DNA of 64,000 bases from Rheum nobile (Eukaryota; Streptophyta; Magnoliopsida; Caryophyllales; Polygonaceae), in NCBI GenBank assembly GCA_027886185.1, contig WOAB01000878.1:4290001-4354000 (forward strand). Reading direction: 5' to 3'. The notes below the pieces were generated by a model, which did not search any database, had not been told where the DNA came from, and saw only the letters and a list, made by a program, of their open reading frames with translations. This document shows positions 23,084-35,058 of the stretch, piece after piece. Position 1 is the first letter of the stretch. Each line of letters starts with the position of its first letter. A program made the translations under genes and the position numbers.

Positions 23084-25120
23084 ATGTCTCAACCAAGCAA
23101 GTTTGAGCTCGGAATCTCCACCAACAAGCCACATCTCCGAAAGAAGGGAGAAGAAACATGGTGGGAAAAGTGCATGGAAAGCCACATAAAGACCAACGAC
23201 TACCAATGCTGAAGGATAGTCAAAAATGGAGATGGCTATGTCGATCTCAATCAGAAGGAAGAAGACTGGAAACTTGAGCACTATGTCATCATGGAAAAGA
23301 ATGATAAGGCTAGACAGTTCATTCTCAATGGACTAGACAGAGAAGACATGGACAAAGTCATAGGAATCAAGACGGAAAAGGAGATATGGAGAGCACTCAA
23401 AGATATGCATGAAGGAAGTGATGAGCTAAAGCAAAGCAGAAAGTTTGCTTTGGAAGGAGAATACCACACCTTCAAAATGATGGAAACTGAAACCATCTCA
23501 GAATACTACTCTCGGTTCAACAGGCTAATTGGAAAGCTAACAGCGGCTGGAGTCAACCTCGATGAAGTCTCCAAGTCACTGGTGGTTATCAATGGACTCA
23601 ACTCTAAGTTCACCCTCATCAAGGGAATCATGAAGAATACTCCAGGCATTCAATCTCTTCCCTTGACTCAAGTCATAGGGAAACTGGAGGTTGAAGAAGG
23701 AGAACACAACAAAGCCAATGCCGATAAGAAACTAGAGAAAAGAATTGCCCTTAAGATCTTCAAAGCCTTCTCAAGGTTTGAGATGGAGCAGGAGAACTCA
23801 GACCTAGAAGAAGAGGAGGACGAACTTACAGCTCTCTTCACAAAGAATATCAAAAAATTCTTTGTGAAGGGAAGGTTCCAAAAGGGCAGTTCCTCTCACA
23901 ATGGACCAAGGAGAGATCTCAAAGAAGTCTCATGTTATGAGTGCAAAGAAAAGGGATACTACGCTAAGAACTGTCCCAATAAGGAAGACTCCAAAGAAGA
24001 TGGAAGACCTCAGAGGAAGAAGGCTCTTGTGGCCTCATGGGGAGAAGACTCAGATGAGGAACTGGATCTGAGTGGTTTCTCTGGAGGAAGATGTCTCATG
24101 GCAAAAGGAGATTCAAGCGACCCAGAAGACTTTGAGGTAACTTCTTATGACTTCCTAAAAACTCTAGCTGATTGTGATAAGAAACAACTTCTAAAGATCA
24201 TAAATAAACTAGGAAAGGAAACCAGTTCCCTTCAACAAAAACTTGATGATTGTAAAGATGAAATTGCTTGCTTGACTGTTGAGAATTCTGTGTGGAGTAA
24301 GAAACTTGATGAAACTGAGAAAGATCTAGCTGAAACCCACTCCAAACTCATTGATATTAGAAATGTGCATGCTAGTCACCTTAAAATCTGCAAATCTTGT
24401 GATGAAACTAGCATAGACTCAGCTAAAGTTCCTATGCATGATAACCTACCTGGAAATGATATGCTTCAATCTATAATTGATAGGTTAGACATTCTCACTG
24501 ACTCTATAAATGAAAAAACTATTAATCAAACTGTCTTCGTGAGACAACGTCATGGAATTGGATATATTGATAACAAGACGAATAATGATGCTGAAGATGA
24601 AAAGGCTAGACGAGAACTTGTTGAGATGAATGAGAACCTCAGTACTGCTCTTGCCACTTCTCGAGATAGGAATCAATTCCTATTAGAGAAGATCATGGTT
24701 CTTGAGAACAAGGCTGAGGCTGCCAAACGTCTCAATGAAAGTTCTCAAAGTCCTAAGAGGGAACCTAAGGGAAAAGAAAAGGTATCCCCTGAGGACAAGT
24801 AGTTCACTAACTCCTTTGCTCACAAACGGTATATGGACATGGCTCATGGTAAGGTTAGAAACAATGTTGATTTCAATAAAAGAAAAACTGAGAAACCGTT
24901 TAGGCCAGGAAAGGGAAAATATGGTCATGTTGTTTACAATCGTTTGTGTTACTATTGTGGCAAGAATAGTCATTACAACACTGATTGTCCTAAGAAAAGG
25001 AACTTTGAAAATGAGAAAAGAGCTTATTACCATGATAGGAACCAGTTCCCTGGTCATTCACAGACTCGCAATGCTAATTCCCCCAGTAAAGCCAAGCTTC
25101 ACTGGGTTCAAAAGTCTTAG
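23084..25120 (+). pseudogene. SireB gag
   Basis: ATG at 23084 (MSQPSKFELG). Nonsense codons: TGA at 23210-23212 (TGG in SireA) and TAG at 24800-24802 (TGG in SireA). The domains are as in SireA: gag core, acidic segment, CCHC knuckle CYECKEKGYYAKNC (His replaced by Tyr at the zinc position, so probably damaged), coiled-coil-like middle and a second knuckle CYYCGKNSHYNTDC. The UAG at 25118-25120 is also present in SireA and separates gag from pol in frame. Confidence 0.88.
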
Positions 25121-28100
25121 TTCCCTTGTGTGCAGAAAGAAGAGAGACAACCTCAACTATGGTACATCGACAGTGGTTGCTCATGCCATATGACCAGAAG
25201 AAGAAATCAAATGACCTCTCTTCAACCTATCCAAGGAGGGAACATCTCTTTTGGAGACAAAAGCAAAGGAAAAATATGTGGAATAGGAACTGTGAATCTC
25301 AATGACCACATTAAGGTAAACAAAGTCCACCTTGTTGATAATCTTGCTTTTGATCTAATTAGTGTATCATAACTGTGCGATCAAGGAGACAATGAAGTTA
25401 GATTCAAATCAAATGAATGCACTGACCTTGACTCCTCAGGACAAATTATCCTAAAAGGTAAGAGGCTCAACAATGTGTATGTTGTTGACCCATCCTTCGT
25501 TCCCAAGGAGAAACTCTGTCTCTCAACTGTGAATGATCAAACGGACTTGTGGCATCAACGTCTTGGTCATGCTAGCACCAAATTGATCCAAAAGCTACAC
25601 TCAAAGGAGCTAGTCAGGGGCCTCCCAAAGTTAAGTGGCAAATCTGAGGAACCATGCTCAGACTGTGTAAGAGGGAAACAAGCTCGAAGTTCCTTTAAAT
25701 CCAAAAATATGGTAAGCTCCTCAAGGCCCCTTGAACTCATTCACATGGACCTTTGTGAACCCATGAGAGTTCAAAGCCTAGGAGGAAACAGGTATATATT
25801 CGTTCTCGTCGATGACTTCTCTCATTTTACTTGGACAATATTCATAAAATCTAAAAGTGAAGTCATTCGACGTTTTAAGGATCTGGTTCCCATGTTAGAA
25901 AAGTCTCTCGACTGTTCCATCAATTCTATCCGTTCTGACCATGGTACCGAGTTTGAAAATGGAGAATTTCTAACCTTTTGCAGTGAGCATGACATTGATC
26001 ACAACTTCTCTGCACCATACACTCCTCAACAAAATGGAGTAGTGGAAAGGAAGAACAGAACCTTAGAAGACATGGCTCGAATGATGCTCATCTCAAGTGG
26101 ACTCTCTCAATCATTCTGGGCTGAGGCAATCAACACAGCCTGCTACATCATCAATCGAGCTATGCTTCGCCCAATCACATAGAAGACACCCTATGAACTT
26201 CTAAGAGGAAGGGTTCCCAACATTTCACATCTTAGGGTGTTCGGATGCAAGTGCTTTGTGCACAACAATGGAAAGGACAATCTTGGCAAATTTGACCCAA
26301 GGAGTGATGAAGGGATCTTCATTGGATATGCATCAAGCAACAAGGCCTACAAGATCTTCAACAAAAGGACCAAAAAGGTAGAAGAAAGTATTCATGTTAT
26401 TTTTAATGAAAAATCACTTGGTAGAAATGTATAGAACACCATCAGTTCCTTTGAAGATCCATTTCCCAAACCTCCTCAAGAAGATCCAGATGAAGACATC
26501 ACACCACCCAGTTCCTCCCCTGCTGCACAAAATCACCCACTTGTTCCTCCACCAGTTCCCATGGATAATCAACAACAATCCATTTCTGGGAACCATGAAC
26601 ATGAAGACAACACCTGTGGAGACATCAATGATTCATCCTCTCACATGTTCTTCAATGGAGAAGGTGATCCCAACACAGAAGCAGAAGCTGAATGTTCAAA
26701 TCAAAACACCTCCACATCAAATGCTCTAGCTCCAAATAGAGAAAGGAGAACCATCAAGCCTCCAGTCACGTTCGAACATCTAACTTTCTTTGCCTTCAAT
26801 GCTTTCTTGTCTATTGTGGAACCAAAGAACATAGGTGAGACACTGAAGGATGTAGACTGGATTCAAGCCATGCAAGAAGAACTTCATCAGTTTGAAAGGA
26901 ACAAAGTGTGGCATCTAGTTTCTCGTCCCAAGGATAAGCATATCATAGGAACTAGATGGGTCTTCAGAAACAAGCTCGATGATTCAGAAGCTATGATAAG
27001 GAACAAAGCAAGGCTTATAGCTCAAGGATACAATCAATAAGAAGGAATCGACTATGATGAAACCTATGCTCCAGTGGCAAGGATTGAAGCAATAAGGTTG
27101 TTGATTGCCTTCGTATCACACAAGGGGTTCAAGCTATTCCAAATGGATGTAAAGACCGCCTTCCTCAATGGCATTCTTCAAGAGGAAGTCTATGTCAAGC
27201 AACCACCCGGTTTTGAAGACAGTGATCATCCAGACCATGTCTATATCCTAGACAAAGCATTGTATGGTCTCAAGCAATCCCCTAGAGCTTGGTATGATCG
27301 TCTCGCCTAGTTCCTTCTCTCCAATGGCTACAGGCGTGGAATCATTGACAAGACCCTCTTCATTCTAGAAGAAGAAGGTAACATCTTAGTGGTTCAAATC
27401 TATGTTGATGATATCATTTTTGGTTCCACTAACCTGTCCCTTGTAGAGAAGTTCAAAGACTTAATGAGCAGTGAATTTGATATGAGTCTAATAGGGGAAT
27501 TTACTTTCTTCCTCAAATTGCAAATAACTCAAAAGAAAGATGACATCCAAATTCACCAACAAAAGTACGTCAGGGAACTGTTGAAAAAGTTCAAAATGGA
27601 GTCCTGCAAGCCCCTATCAACTCCTATCTCTACAATCGCCCATTTGGACAAAGATCACTCAAGTCCTCTTGTGGAAGAGAAACTCTATAGAGGTATGATA
27701 GGTTCTCTCATGTATCTAACTGCTAGTCGCCCATACATTGTGTTTGCTGTTGGCTTGTGTGCTAGGTTTCAATCCTGTCCAAGAGAAACACACTTAGCTG
27801 CTGTGAAGAGGATACTCCGATATCTCAAGGGAACTGACTCACTCTGCATTTGGTACCCCAAAGAGTGTCCCTTTGAACTGATAGGTTTCACTGATGCTGA
27901 TTATGCTGGATACCTGGTGGATAGGAAAAGCACCTCTGGAATGGCACAGTTCCTAGGCCCTTGCCTTGTGTCATGGGGCTCAAAGAAACATGTTTCAGTC
28001 TCTCTCTCCACCACAGAATCCGAGTACATTGCAGCCGCTTCTTGCTGTTCCCAACTCTTATGGCTAAAGCAATAACTCGCGGATTTCGGTATGTCTTATG

Positions 28101-28345
28101 GTCCTCTCACTATTCTTTGTGATAACACCAGTGCAATAAACATTTCTAAGAATCATGTGCATCATACTAGGACCAAGCATATAGATATAAGGCATCATTT
28201 TCTTAGGGATCATGTTGAGAAAGGAAACCTCATTATGGAATTTTGTAGAATTGAAGATCAAATTGCAGATATATTCACCAAAGCCTTGAATAGAGTTCCC
28301 TTCGAGACCCTTAGATTAGAACTGGGAATGATTCTTATATCCTAG
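25121..28345 (+). pseudogene. SireB pol: protease, integrase, RT, RNase H
   Basis: One continuous frame with six nonsense codons: TAA 25370 (SireA CAA), TAG 26180 (GAG), TAG 26432 (CAG), TAA 27038 (CAA), TAG 27308 (CAG) and TAA 28073 (CAA). Five of six are C-to-T. Domains: protease WYIDSGCSCHMT, integrase LWHQRLGHAS and TPQQNGVVERKNRTLE, RT with YVDD at 27401-27412, RNase H with ADYAGYLVDRKS and DIFTKAL. No frameshift relative to SireA. Not functional as written. Confidence 0.9.
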
Positions 28346-28606
28346 CGGTGCCTTTAGTTTAAAGGTTTCTCTCCAGTTCCCTTGATTGACTAGTTTAGAT
28401 CTTTTACTTGTTCAGTCTTGGAATCTCTGTGTTATATCTTTTGCAATAGACCCTCTATTCCATCATGGTTACTCAAAAGGCTTTGATAAATTTTTCTAGT
28501 TCGTGTCCTTGAATCTTCATTGTTCATTTTAAATCATTGTTCAAGTTTCTTTGTTGGCCCAAAAGTCACAATCTGATCATTTTCTAACCCAACAATACAA
28601 GCCGAA

Positions 28607-30190
28607 ATGATGATTGTGTACTATGACCCTCCCTTGCTCCTCACTTCTCAAATGACCGACACAAACCCTAACCCTAACCTTGTTCAGGACGAGGAAGAAA
28701 TTGCACTCCTTAAATCTTTCCGAGACAAGAAAGCAGCCTCATCCTCGAAACCTCTTGTTGTCACCCCCTCTCAAAACCCCACAGCCCAGGAAGCTGAGGA
28801 GAAAGAAAAGGAACTCACTCTTGTGTCCGCATCTGCTACCCACCCCGTCTCAGAAGAAGGTTCCCATGACTCCTCTCCAGACAAGAACACCCAGGAGATC
28901 CTAAGCTCAGAGCCGTCGCCTGCAAGCCTCAAATCCAAACCTTCCTCTAAACCTGCTCCCTCAGTTGCCACAAGGCTCAAACTTCGCAAACGCAGTTCCC
29001 AGGCCTTGGTTCCTTACAACCCTGCCTCAAAAAGGTCCAAATCCACCACCCTCTCTTCCTCCTCTTTGGGACAAGTGTCTTCCTCCTTCTCTAAGAGGAA
29101 GATACTCAAGCCACTCATTATCGGCGCAGAATTCTGGACCCAAACCCTAGAGGAAGAAGATGAAGATCTGTTCAGTGAAGCTCTCAGTCAGTTCCATTCT
29201 CTGCTTCAGTACCAAGGCTGGGACCAGCTCTTGGTGGAACCCTTCTCAGTCTCTGACGAAGTCGTGCGCCTCTTCTACCAGTCTATGACCTTTGTGCCAG
29301 CCAAAGACAACTCTCCTTGCAACGAGGCCATCATTCAATGGAAGGGAACTATGTATCCTCTGTCCCCCAGCATCATTGCCTCCACTCTAGGGATTGAGCA
29401 CAGGTCAGGCTTTGATATCCTGCATCAGAAGAAGACATGGCCCAAAGGAAAGGGTTACAAAACAAAGACTAAAGTGGTGAAACATCTCTATGATGGCGAC
29501 TATCCAACGAGCCTGCAGACTAAGGGACTCTCTATCTCCAACAAGTTGTTGCACTTCTGGATCATCAGAATTTTGGTCCCCAGGCAGGAGCACAGGGCCA
29601 CGGTTCTCATCACTTATGCTATTCTCATGGACAAGGTGTTGTCTGGTACCCAAGTTGATCTCCCAAGAATCGTGTTGGCCCATATGCAGTTCTGTAAGAC
29701 TCATGAATCCCATGCCCTGCCCTTCCCTCACCTCATAAAAAACATCCTTTCCATGCTCCACTAATATCCAGATGATTTTCCTGAAACCGCCTACAACAAG
29801 TTTCTCACCATTTTCACAGTCAAGAAACTCAAAACCAAAGATCATCAGGCCGCTACCTTTGAAACTCAAGATGATCCGCCTAAAGCAAAGGCCAGTTCCC
29901 AAGCTCCTTCAAGCTCTCTGCCACCGCTCAACCCCCCTCAAGACTCCTCTGCGATCCTCTCCTCTCTGGGTCGTATTGAAAAAGCTATCACGGAAGGCTC
30001 GACTGCCATAACGGTCGCCCTTCGTAATCAAGTAAATGAGCTAGGGAAAATGAGCGCTGCTGTTTCTAGTCTGGTGGAGGTGCTTCAGAAAACCTGGGAG
30101 GATGCTACTGGAGCAACTAAGGCAACATGCCAGGATGAAGGAACTGAGGACAAGAAGGATAATAAAGCAGAGGCCACTGCTATGCCATAG
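28607..30190 (+). pseudogene. SireB third ORF (envelope-like ORF of Sireviruses)
   Basis: Two in-frame starts are possible: 28607 and 28652 (MTDTNPNPNLVQDEEE); the second matches the SireA start and is preferred. The frame is open to TAA at 29762-29764 (the SireA codon here is CAG) and then continues to TAG at 30188-30190. It has a Ser/Thr/Glu-rich N-terminus, an ordered central region with KGKGYKTKTKVVKHLYDG, and a C-terminal region with hydrophobic heptads (IEKAITEGSTAITVALRNQV) suggestive of a coiled coil. It has no clear transmembrane helix or signal peptide. Conservation with SireA, despite decay, indicates past coding function. Confidence 0.75.
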
Positions 30191-30525
30191 GAACGTCTCT
30201 CATAGTTCCTAGCGCGATAACTCCATAGTGTTCTAGTAGTTTCCTAGGGTCCTACTCCCCTCTTCTATCCTTCCGTTGTCTTTTATCAAGTTACTAGTGA
30301 TGTCCTTGTTGGTTCCACTTGTTTGTGATCTTTTGTGTCTTTCCCTACTTCGTTACTGGACAATGTTTTATGTTTTTTAATGTTTAATGAACTTTTTGGC
30401 AATGTTTCTATGCATTATTTGTCTCTGCCTTAAGTTTCTATTATGGTTTCTGTCATGGGTTTGGCGCAATTATTTATTTCCCTTTGATATCATGTTCTTA
30501 ACAAGTTAACTGATCTTTTCGATGA

Positions 30526-30782
30526 TGTCAAAAGGGGGAAGAATGGATAAGAACCTTGAACTATTGGAACTACTGGACTTATAGGAACTCTGAACCTGTT
30601 CTACTTCTAAGGGGGAACTTGAATAACTTAGTTCATCTGCTTAGGGGGAATTTGCAACTATTGTATGTTCTCTCATTATTTTATAAAGTTGTAAATCTCT
30701 TAGCTCAACTGATCTCATGAATTTCATGTCCTTGTTATGTTGCCAGGTTCCTTATATTTGTCATCATCGAAAAGGGGGAAAT
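30526..30782 (+). other. SireB cluster of polypurine-tract-like motifs
   Basis: Four purine runs: AAAAGGGGGAAGAA near 30529-30543, AAGGGGGAA near 30609-30617, TTAGGGGGAA at 30641-30650 and AAAAGGGGGAAAT at 30770-30782. The last abuts the 3' LTR. The spacing resembles SireA. Confidence 0.7.
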
Positions 30783-31893
30783 TGTTAGGAAACAGAACTC
30801 TGGAACTTCGGTTTCCCTGAGAGTTCCTTTTCTCAGTTTCTCTACTTTTGAAGATGACAAATATTTTGATACTAATGTTTTATCTCAAAGATGTGTGTTA
30901 AGGAACCACAGGACAACTGTCAAAACATTGGAAGCCAAACAAGACAAAAGAACCAAGCAGCAAGCCAAAGGAACCCAGGTGTGCCCAGAAATGCAATACG
31001 TGATCTTGCGTTTCCCAAGAAATCTGGGAACACCAAACCTCGGACAAAAGATGGTGAAAGCGACTTGAGCGAAGCTTCCAAAAGCCTTCCATCATCCAAG
31101 AGCAAGACTCCAAGATGCCTAGAATGATGAACCTCGGACAAAGGTACTGAAAGCGACAGCCCATAGAGATGTCACCATCCAGAGGACAGTTCCAAAGTGC
31201 CGAGCTTGTTGAACCTCGGACGAAAGGAGTTGGAGAACGACTGGGCAGAAGCAGTTGACCAACCAAAGTGGATTCTGAGCTGCCTAGGTTGTTGGTACAT
31301 GTCAAGGATAGCGTGAATCAAGGATCACCACACATCATAGGGCAAGCTTGATCTGTGGGAACCAAGAGAAGATCCAACCTCGAGAATCCACTATATAAGG
31401 AAGATAAGCTCTGCTGCTATCTTCAAGCATCAACAACAGAATCACACTCCTTAGCCAACATCAAAGTGTGAAGCTTCAAATAGATCATCAAACAGAATCA
31501 AGATCAAGAGGAACCAGTCAAGGAATCGGAGAGCTGCGTGCTAAGTTCATGTGACTGTAAGTGAGTTAGTTCCTTGGTGCTAAGGGCTGCTTCTTGGATT
31601 GATTATAATTTATGTTAAGTTATCTAGGATTGTCTAACTGTGTGTAAGGCAAAGAAACTGTGTGTTTGTTCCTAAGATAAGCTATAACCAAAGAGATAAG
31701 AAATCAAGAAGTAGACCTTGAAATCCTTTCGAAAGAAAGTTAGTGGTTTTCATCCTATATTGCTAGTTGGCAATTGAAGGTTTCCACTATAAGGAACTTG
31801 TTCATTTATTTGATTGTTTATTTCCTCTGCGAAGGGAACTGAAATATGTATTCTCAGTTCCCTTGTTATTATTCTAACAATCACGATCCTACA
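30783..31893 (+). repeat. SireB 3' LTR
   Basis: 1,111 bp, starts TGTTAGGAAACA, ends GATCCTACA. TATATAA at 31392-31398; CCTCGGAC motif copies near 31038, 31132 and 31211. The target duplication CCTTT follows. Confidence 0.93.
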
Positions 31894-31898
31894 CCTTT

Positions 31899-32340
31899 GC
31901 TGCTCAAAGTCGCACCACTTCCTCCATTAATCGATCCACTACTCGGTCGGACAACACTAGCAAATCTGATCGTCCCACATGTACTCACTGCGGTCGTCAT
32001 GGCCATGAGGTTAGTTCCTGCTTTAAACTTCATGGCTATCCAGATTGGTGGGAAGACTTGCGACAGAAAAAGGGCGACACTTCGGCTTCTTCTTCAGGGG
32101 CTGGACGTGGTCGTGGTACCCCTCCACCTTCTTCCTCTCGATTACCCCCTTCTAGTCGAGGCTCACCGGGCCTTCCTAACGCTGCTCACAGCTCTGCTTC
32201 GCAGTCCACCTTCCCTGCTTCGATGACTTTGCAGGATCAGGCCACTTTGTCTCCTGCTCTCACAGATGAGCAGTGGGCAGCCATGATCGAGATGCTGCAA
32301 AATTTCAAAGGCTCTTCCGAGGATAGGTTGATGGGTAAGC
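31899..32340 (+). pseudogene. CopD gag, 3' part with CCHC knuckle
   Basis: Continuation of CopD gag after SireB. The knuckle CTHCGRHGHEVSSC is near 31978-32020, followed by FKLHGYPDWW, the usual tail of this copia lineage, then a Ser/Pro/Gly-rich linker to the protease. Confidence 0.82.
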
Positions 32341-35058
32341 TTTCGGGTAATTGGATTCTTGATACGGGGGCCTCGTATCATATGACCGGCAACTCCAAAC
32401 TACTTGCAAATTTGCATGACATATCTCCTTCTACTATTATCCTTCCTGATGGCACTCATTCTATTGCTTCACAAGCCGGCACCGTAGTATTGGGCAATTC
32501 GTTGCGCATTAGCAACGTCCTATTTGTCCCTCAATTCACTTGCAACTTGATATCATTTGCTCACTTAATTAGTTAATTGCATCTTCTCGTTACTCTTACT
32601 GACAGATGTTGTGTAATTCAGGACCACACTACGAGGACAGTGATTGGGGTCGATGAAGCGAGGGATGGGGTCTACTGGCTTTGCACCGACGTCGGCAAAC
32701 CTGGATGTGTGGCTACTGCTACAACGACGTCTTCAGGGCTATGGCATCAACGATTGGGTCACCCTGCTTATCCCGTTATTTTCCATTTACCAGGAGTTTC
32801 TTCAAATTCTACAAATTTAGTTGATCCGTGTGCTATTTGTATTCAGTCCAAGCAAACTCGAGATTGTTTTTCATTGAGTCGTAATAAAGCTCCAGATTTA
32901 TTTGATCTAGTTCATGCTGATGTTTGTGGTCCATATCGTTTTCCCTCCAGTTGTGGGGCGCGCTATTTCTTGACATTGGTTGATGATTATTCCCGCTGCG
33001 TTTGGGTTTATTTGATGGAAAACAAGACCGAAGTGGTCCGTCTTGTTCATAATTTCTCTGCTTTTACGCAAAATCAGTTCAACAAACATGTCAAACGGTT
33101 CCGGACTGATAACGGGACCGAGTTCTTTCCGCTGCAACCTTATTTCGACTCTACTGGAGTCCTCTTTGAGACATCATGTGTCTCCACTCCTTAGCAAAAT
33201 GGTCGGGCGGAACGCAAGCACCGGCATCTACTTAATGTCGCGCGTGCGCTTTGCTTCCAAGCTTCGCTGCGTATTTGATCAATCGTACACCTTCTAGGCT
33301 GCTTGATTGGAAGTCTCCCTATGAACTGTTATTTGGCAAACCACCGAGCTATGATCACTTGCGCACCTTTGGGTGTTTATGTTACGCTGCTGTTATGCCA
33401 CGAAACAGTGACAAATTCGCATCTTGCACTCGACGATGCATTTTTCTTGGGTACTCAAATGGAAAGAAGGCATGGCGTGTATTTGATATTGATTCACAAG
33501 CCTATTTTGATTCTCGCGATGTAGTATTTCATGAGGATCGCTTCCCATTCCATGAAACAACTCCAAGTTTGCCCTCTACTGCTGAATTTTTACCTGCACA
33601 TCTAGCTGCCTTTGATGTGCCAAAAAATAACACTGAACCAGTCATGCCCATTCCACTCGATAGAGGGAGTCCATCTCCAGATCCTCCTACTTCGACGGAC
33701 ATCGTCACGCCCCCCTCATCTATGCTACGAGCGCAGTTTTCTGGTTCTGAAATATCAGACCAACAGCCACCTCATCGCAGTGAGCGACCCCGACAATGGC
33801 CTTCTCGCCTTCGCGACTATGTCTGTCACACATCCGCCTATCAAGACCCCTCCCTCGCTGCACACACACCAGCCCCGACACCTTCCTCAGGTACGAGTCA
33901 TCCCATTGCTCATTTTGTAAATTACAATCAATTTTCGGCTTCTCATGTGCAGTTTCTTACGTCTGTCACCGCCAATGTTGAACCTCGTACATATTCCGAA
34001 GCTGTACAGCATCCTGAGTGGAGAGCCGCTATGACTGCGGAACTGGATGCTTTGGCGAAAAACACAACTTGGGCTCTCGAATCATTGTCACCTGACAAGA
34101 AGTCAATCGGGTGCAAATGGGTTTTCCGCATAAAGTACAAATCTGATGGGATGATAGAACAATATAAAGCCCGACTCATCGTCCTTGGAAATCGTCAGGT
34201 TGAAAGAGTAGATTATAATGAGACATTTGCGCCGGTCGCTAAGATGTCGTCAGTACGGTTATTTCTCTCGGTTGCGGCCATTCAAGGGTGGGAACTCCAT
34301 CAGATGGACGTTCCCAACGCTTTTCTCCATGGAGACCTTAAGGAGGATGTCTACATGCGCCCTCCTCCATGTTTTTCGGCTCCGAACGACAAAGTATGTC
34401 GTCTTTTGAAGTCTCTATATGGTCTTCGTCAAGCACCCCGAAATTGGTTTGCCAAGCTCTCTTCTGCCCTTGTTAAATTTGGCTTCCGCCAATCATATGC
34501 TGAGTACTCCTTGTTTTCTTACATTCGTCACAATACTAATCTTCATGTCGTAGTATATGTCGATGATTTGATTATAGCAGGCAATGACTCCACATCCATT
34601 TCAAGGTTCAAGGATTATCTGCACTCTTGCTTTCACATGAAAGATTTGGGGACTTTGAAGTATTTTTTGGGCATTGAAATTGCCCATGGCAAGGAGGGTT
34701 TATTTCTCAGTCAACGGAAATACGCCCTCGACATTCTATCCGAAGCTGGCCTTCTTGGTGCTCGTCCTGCTGATTTTCCTATGCCGCAAAGTCACGATCT
34801 CAGCACCGTTAACAGCCCGATATTTGCTCATATTGATCGTTATCGTTGTCTTATCGGTCGTCTTATCTATTTGACAATCACTAGACCGGAGCTCAACTAC
34901 TCCGTACATGTCCTCTCGCAGTTTATGCAATGTCCGAAAGATGCTCATTGGCACGCAGCTCTTCGGGTCCTACATTACATCAAGAGTCATCCGGGCCAAG
35001 GCATTGTTTTGTCTCAAAACAGTTCTCTACATCTCACAGCTTATTGTGACAGTGATTG
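32341..35058 (+). pseudogene. CopD pol (protease, integrase, RT) up to the GypE insertion
   Basis: Protease WILDTGASYHMTG starts near 32350. A nonsense TAA at 32574-32576 and TAG at 33192-33194 (in TPxQNGRAERKH, expected Gln) break the integrase part. A deletion of some tens of bases near 33270 shifts the frame and removes the end of the integrase core. From 33251 the frame is open to 35058: INRTPSRLLDWKSPYELL, RT with YVDD at 34556-34567, and the start of RNase H ending AYCDSD, where GypE inserted. The rest is at 45509. Confidence 0.88.

Larger units (their letters stand above)
21934..31893 (+). mobile_element. SireB: complete Sirevirus-type copia retrotransposon
   Basis: 9,960 bp, plus strand, termini TG...CA, target duplication CCTTT (21929-21933, 31894-31898). 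LTRs 1,100 and 1,111 bp; the difference is mainly an 11-base stretch present in the 3' copy near 30960-30975. It has the same order and the same proteins as SireA and belongs to the same family, in the opposite orientation. The gag-pol frame is continuous for over 5 kb but has many nonsense codons and no frameshift. Confidence 0.94.
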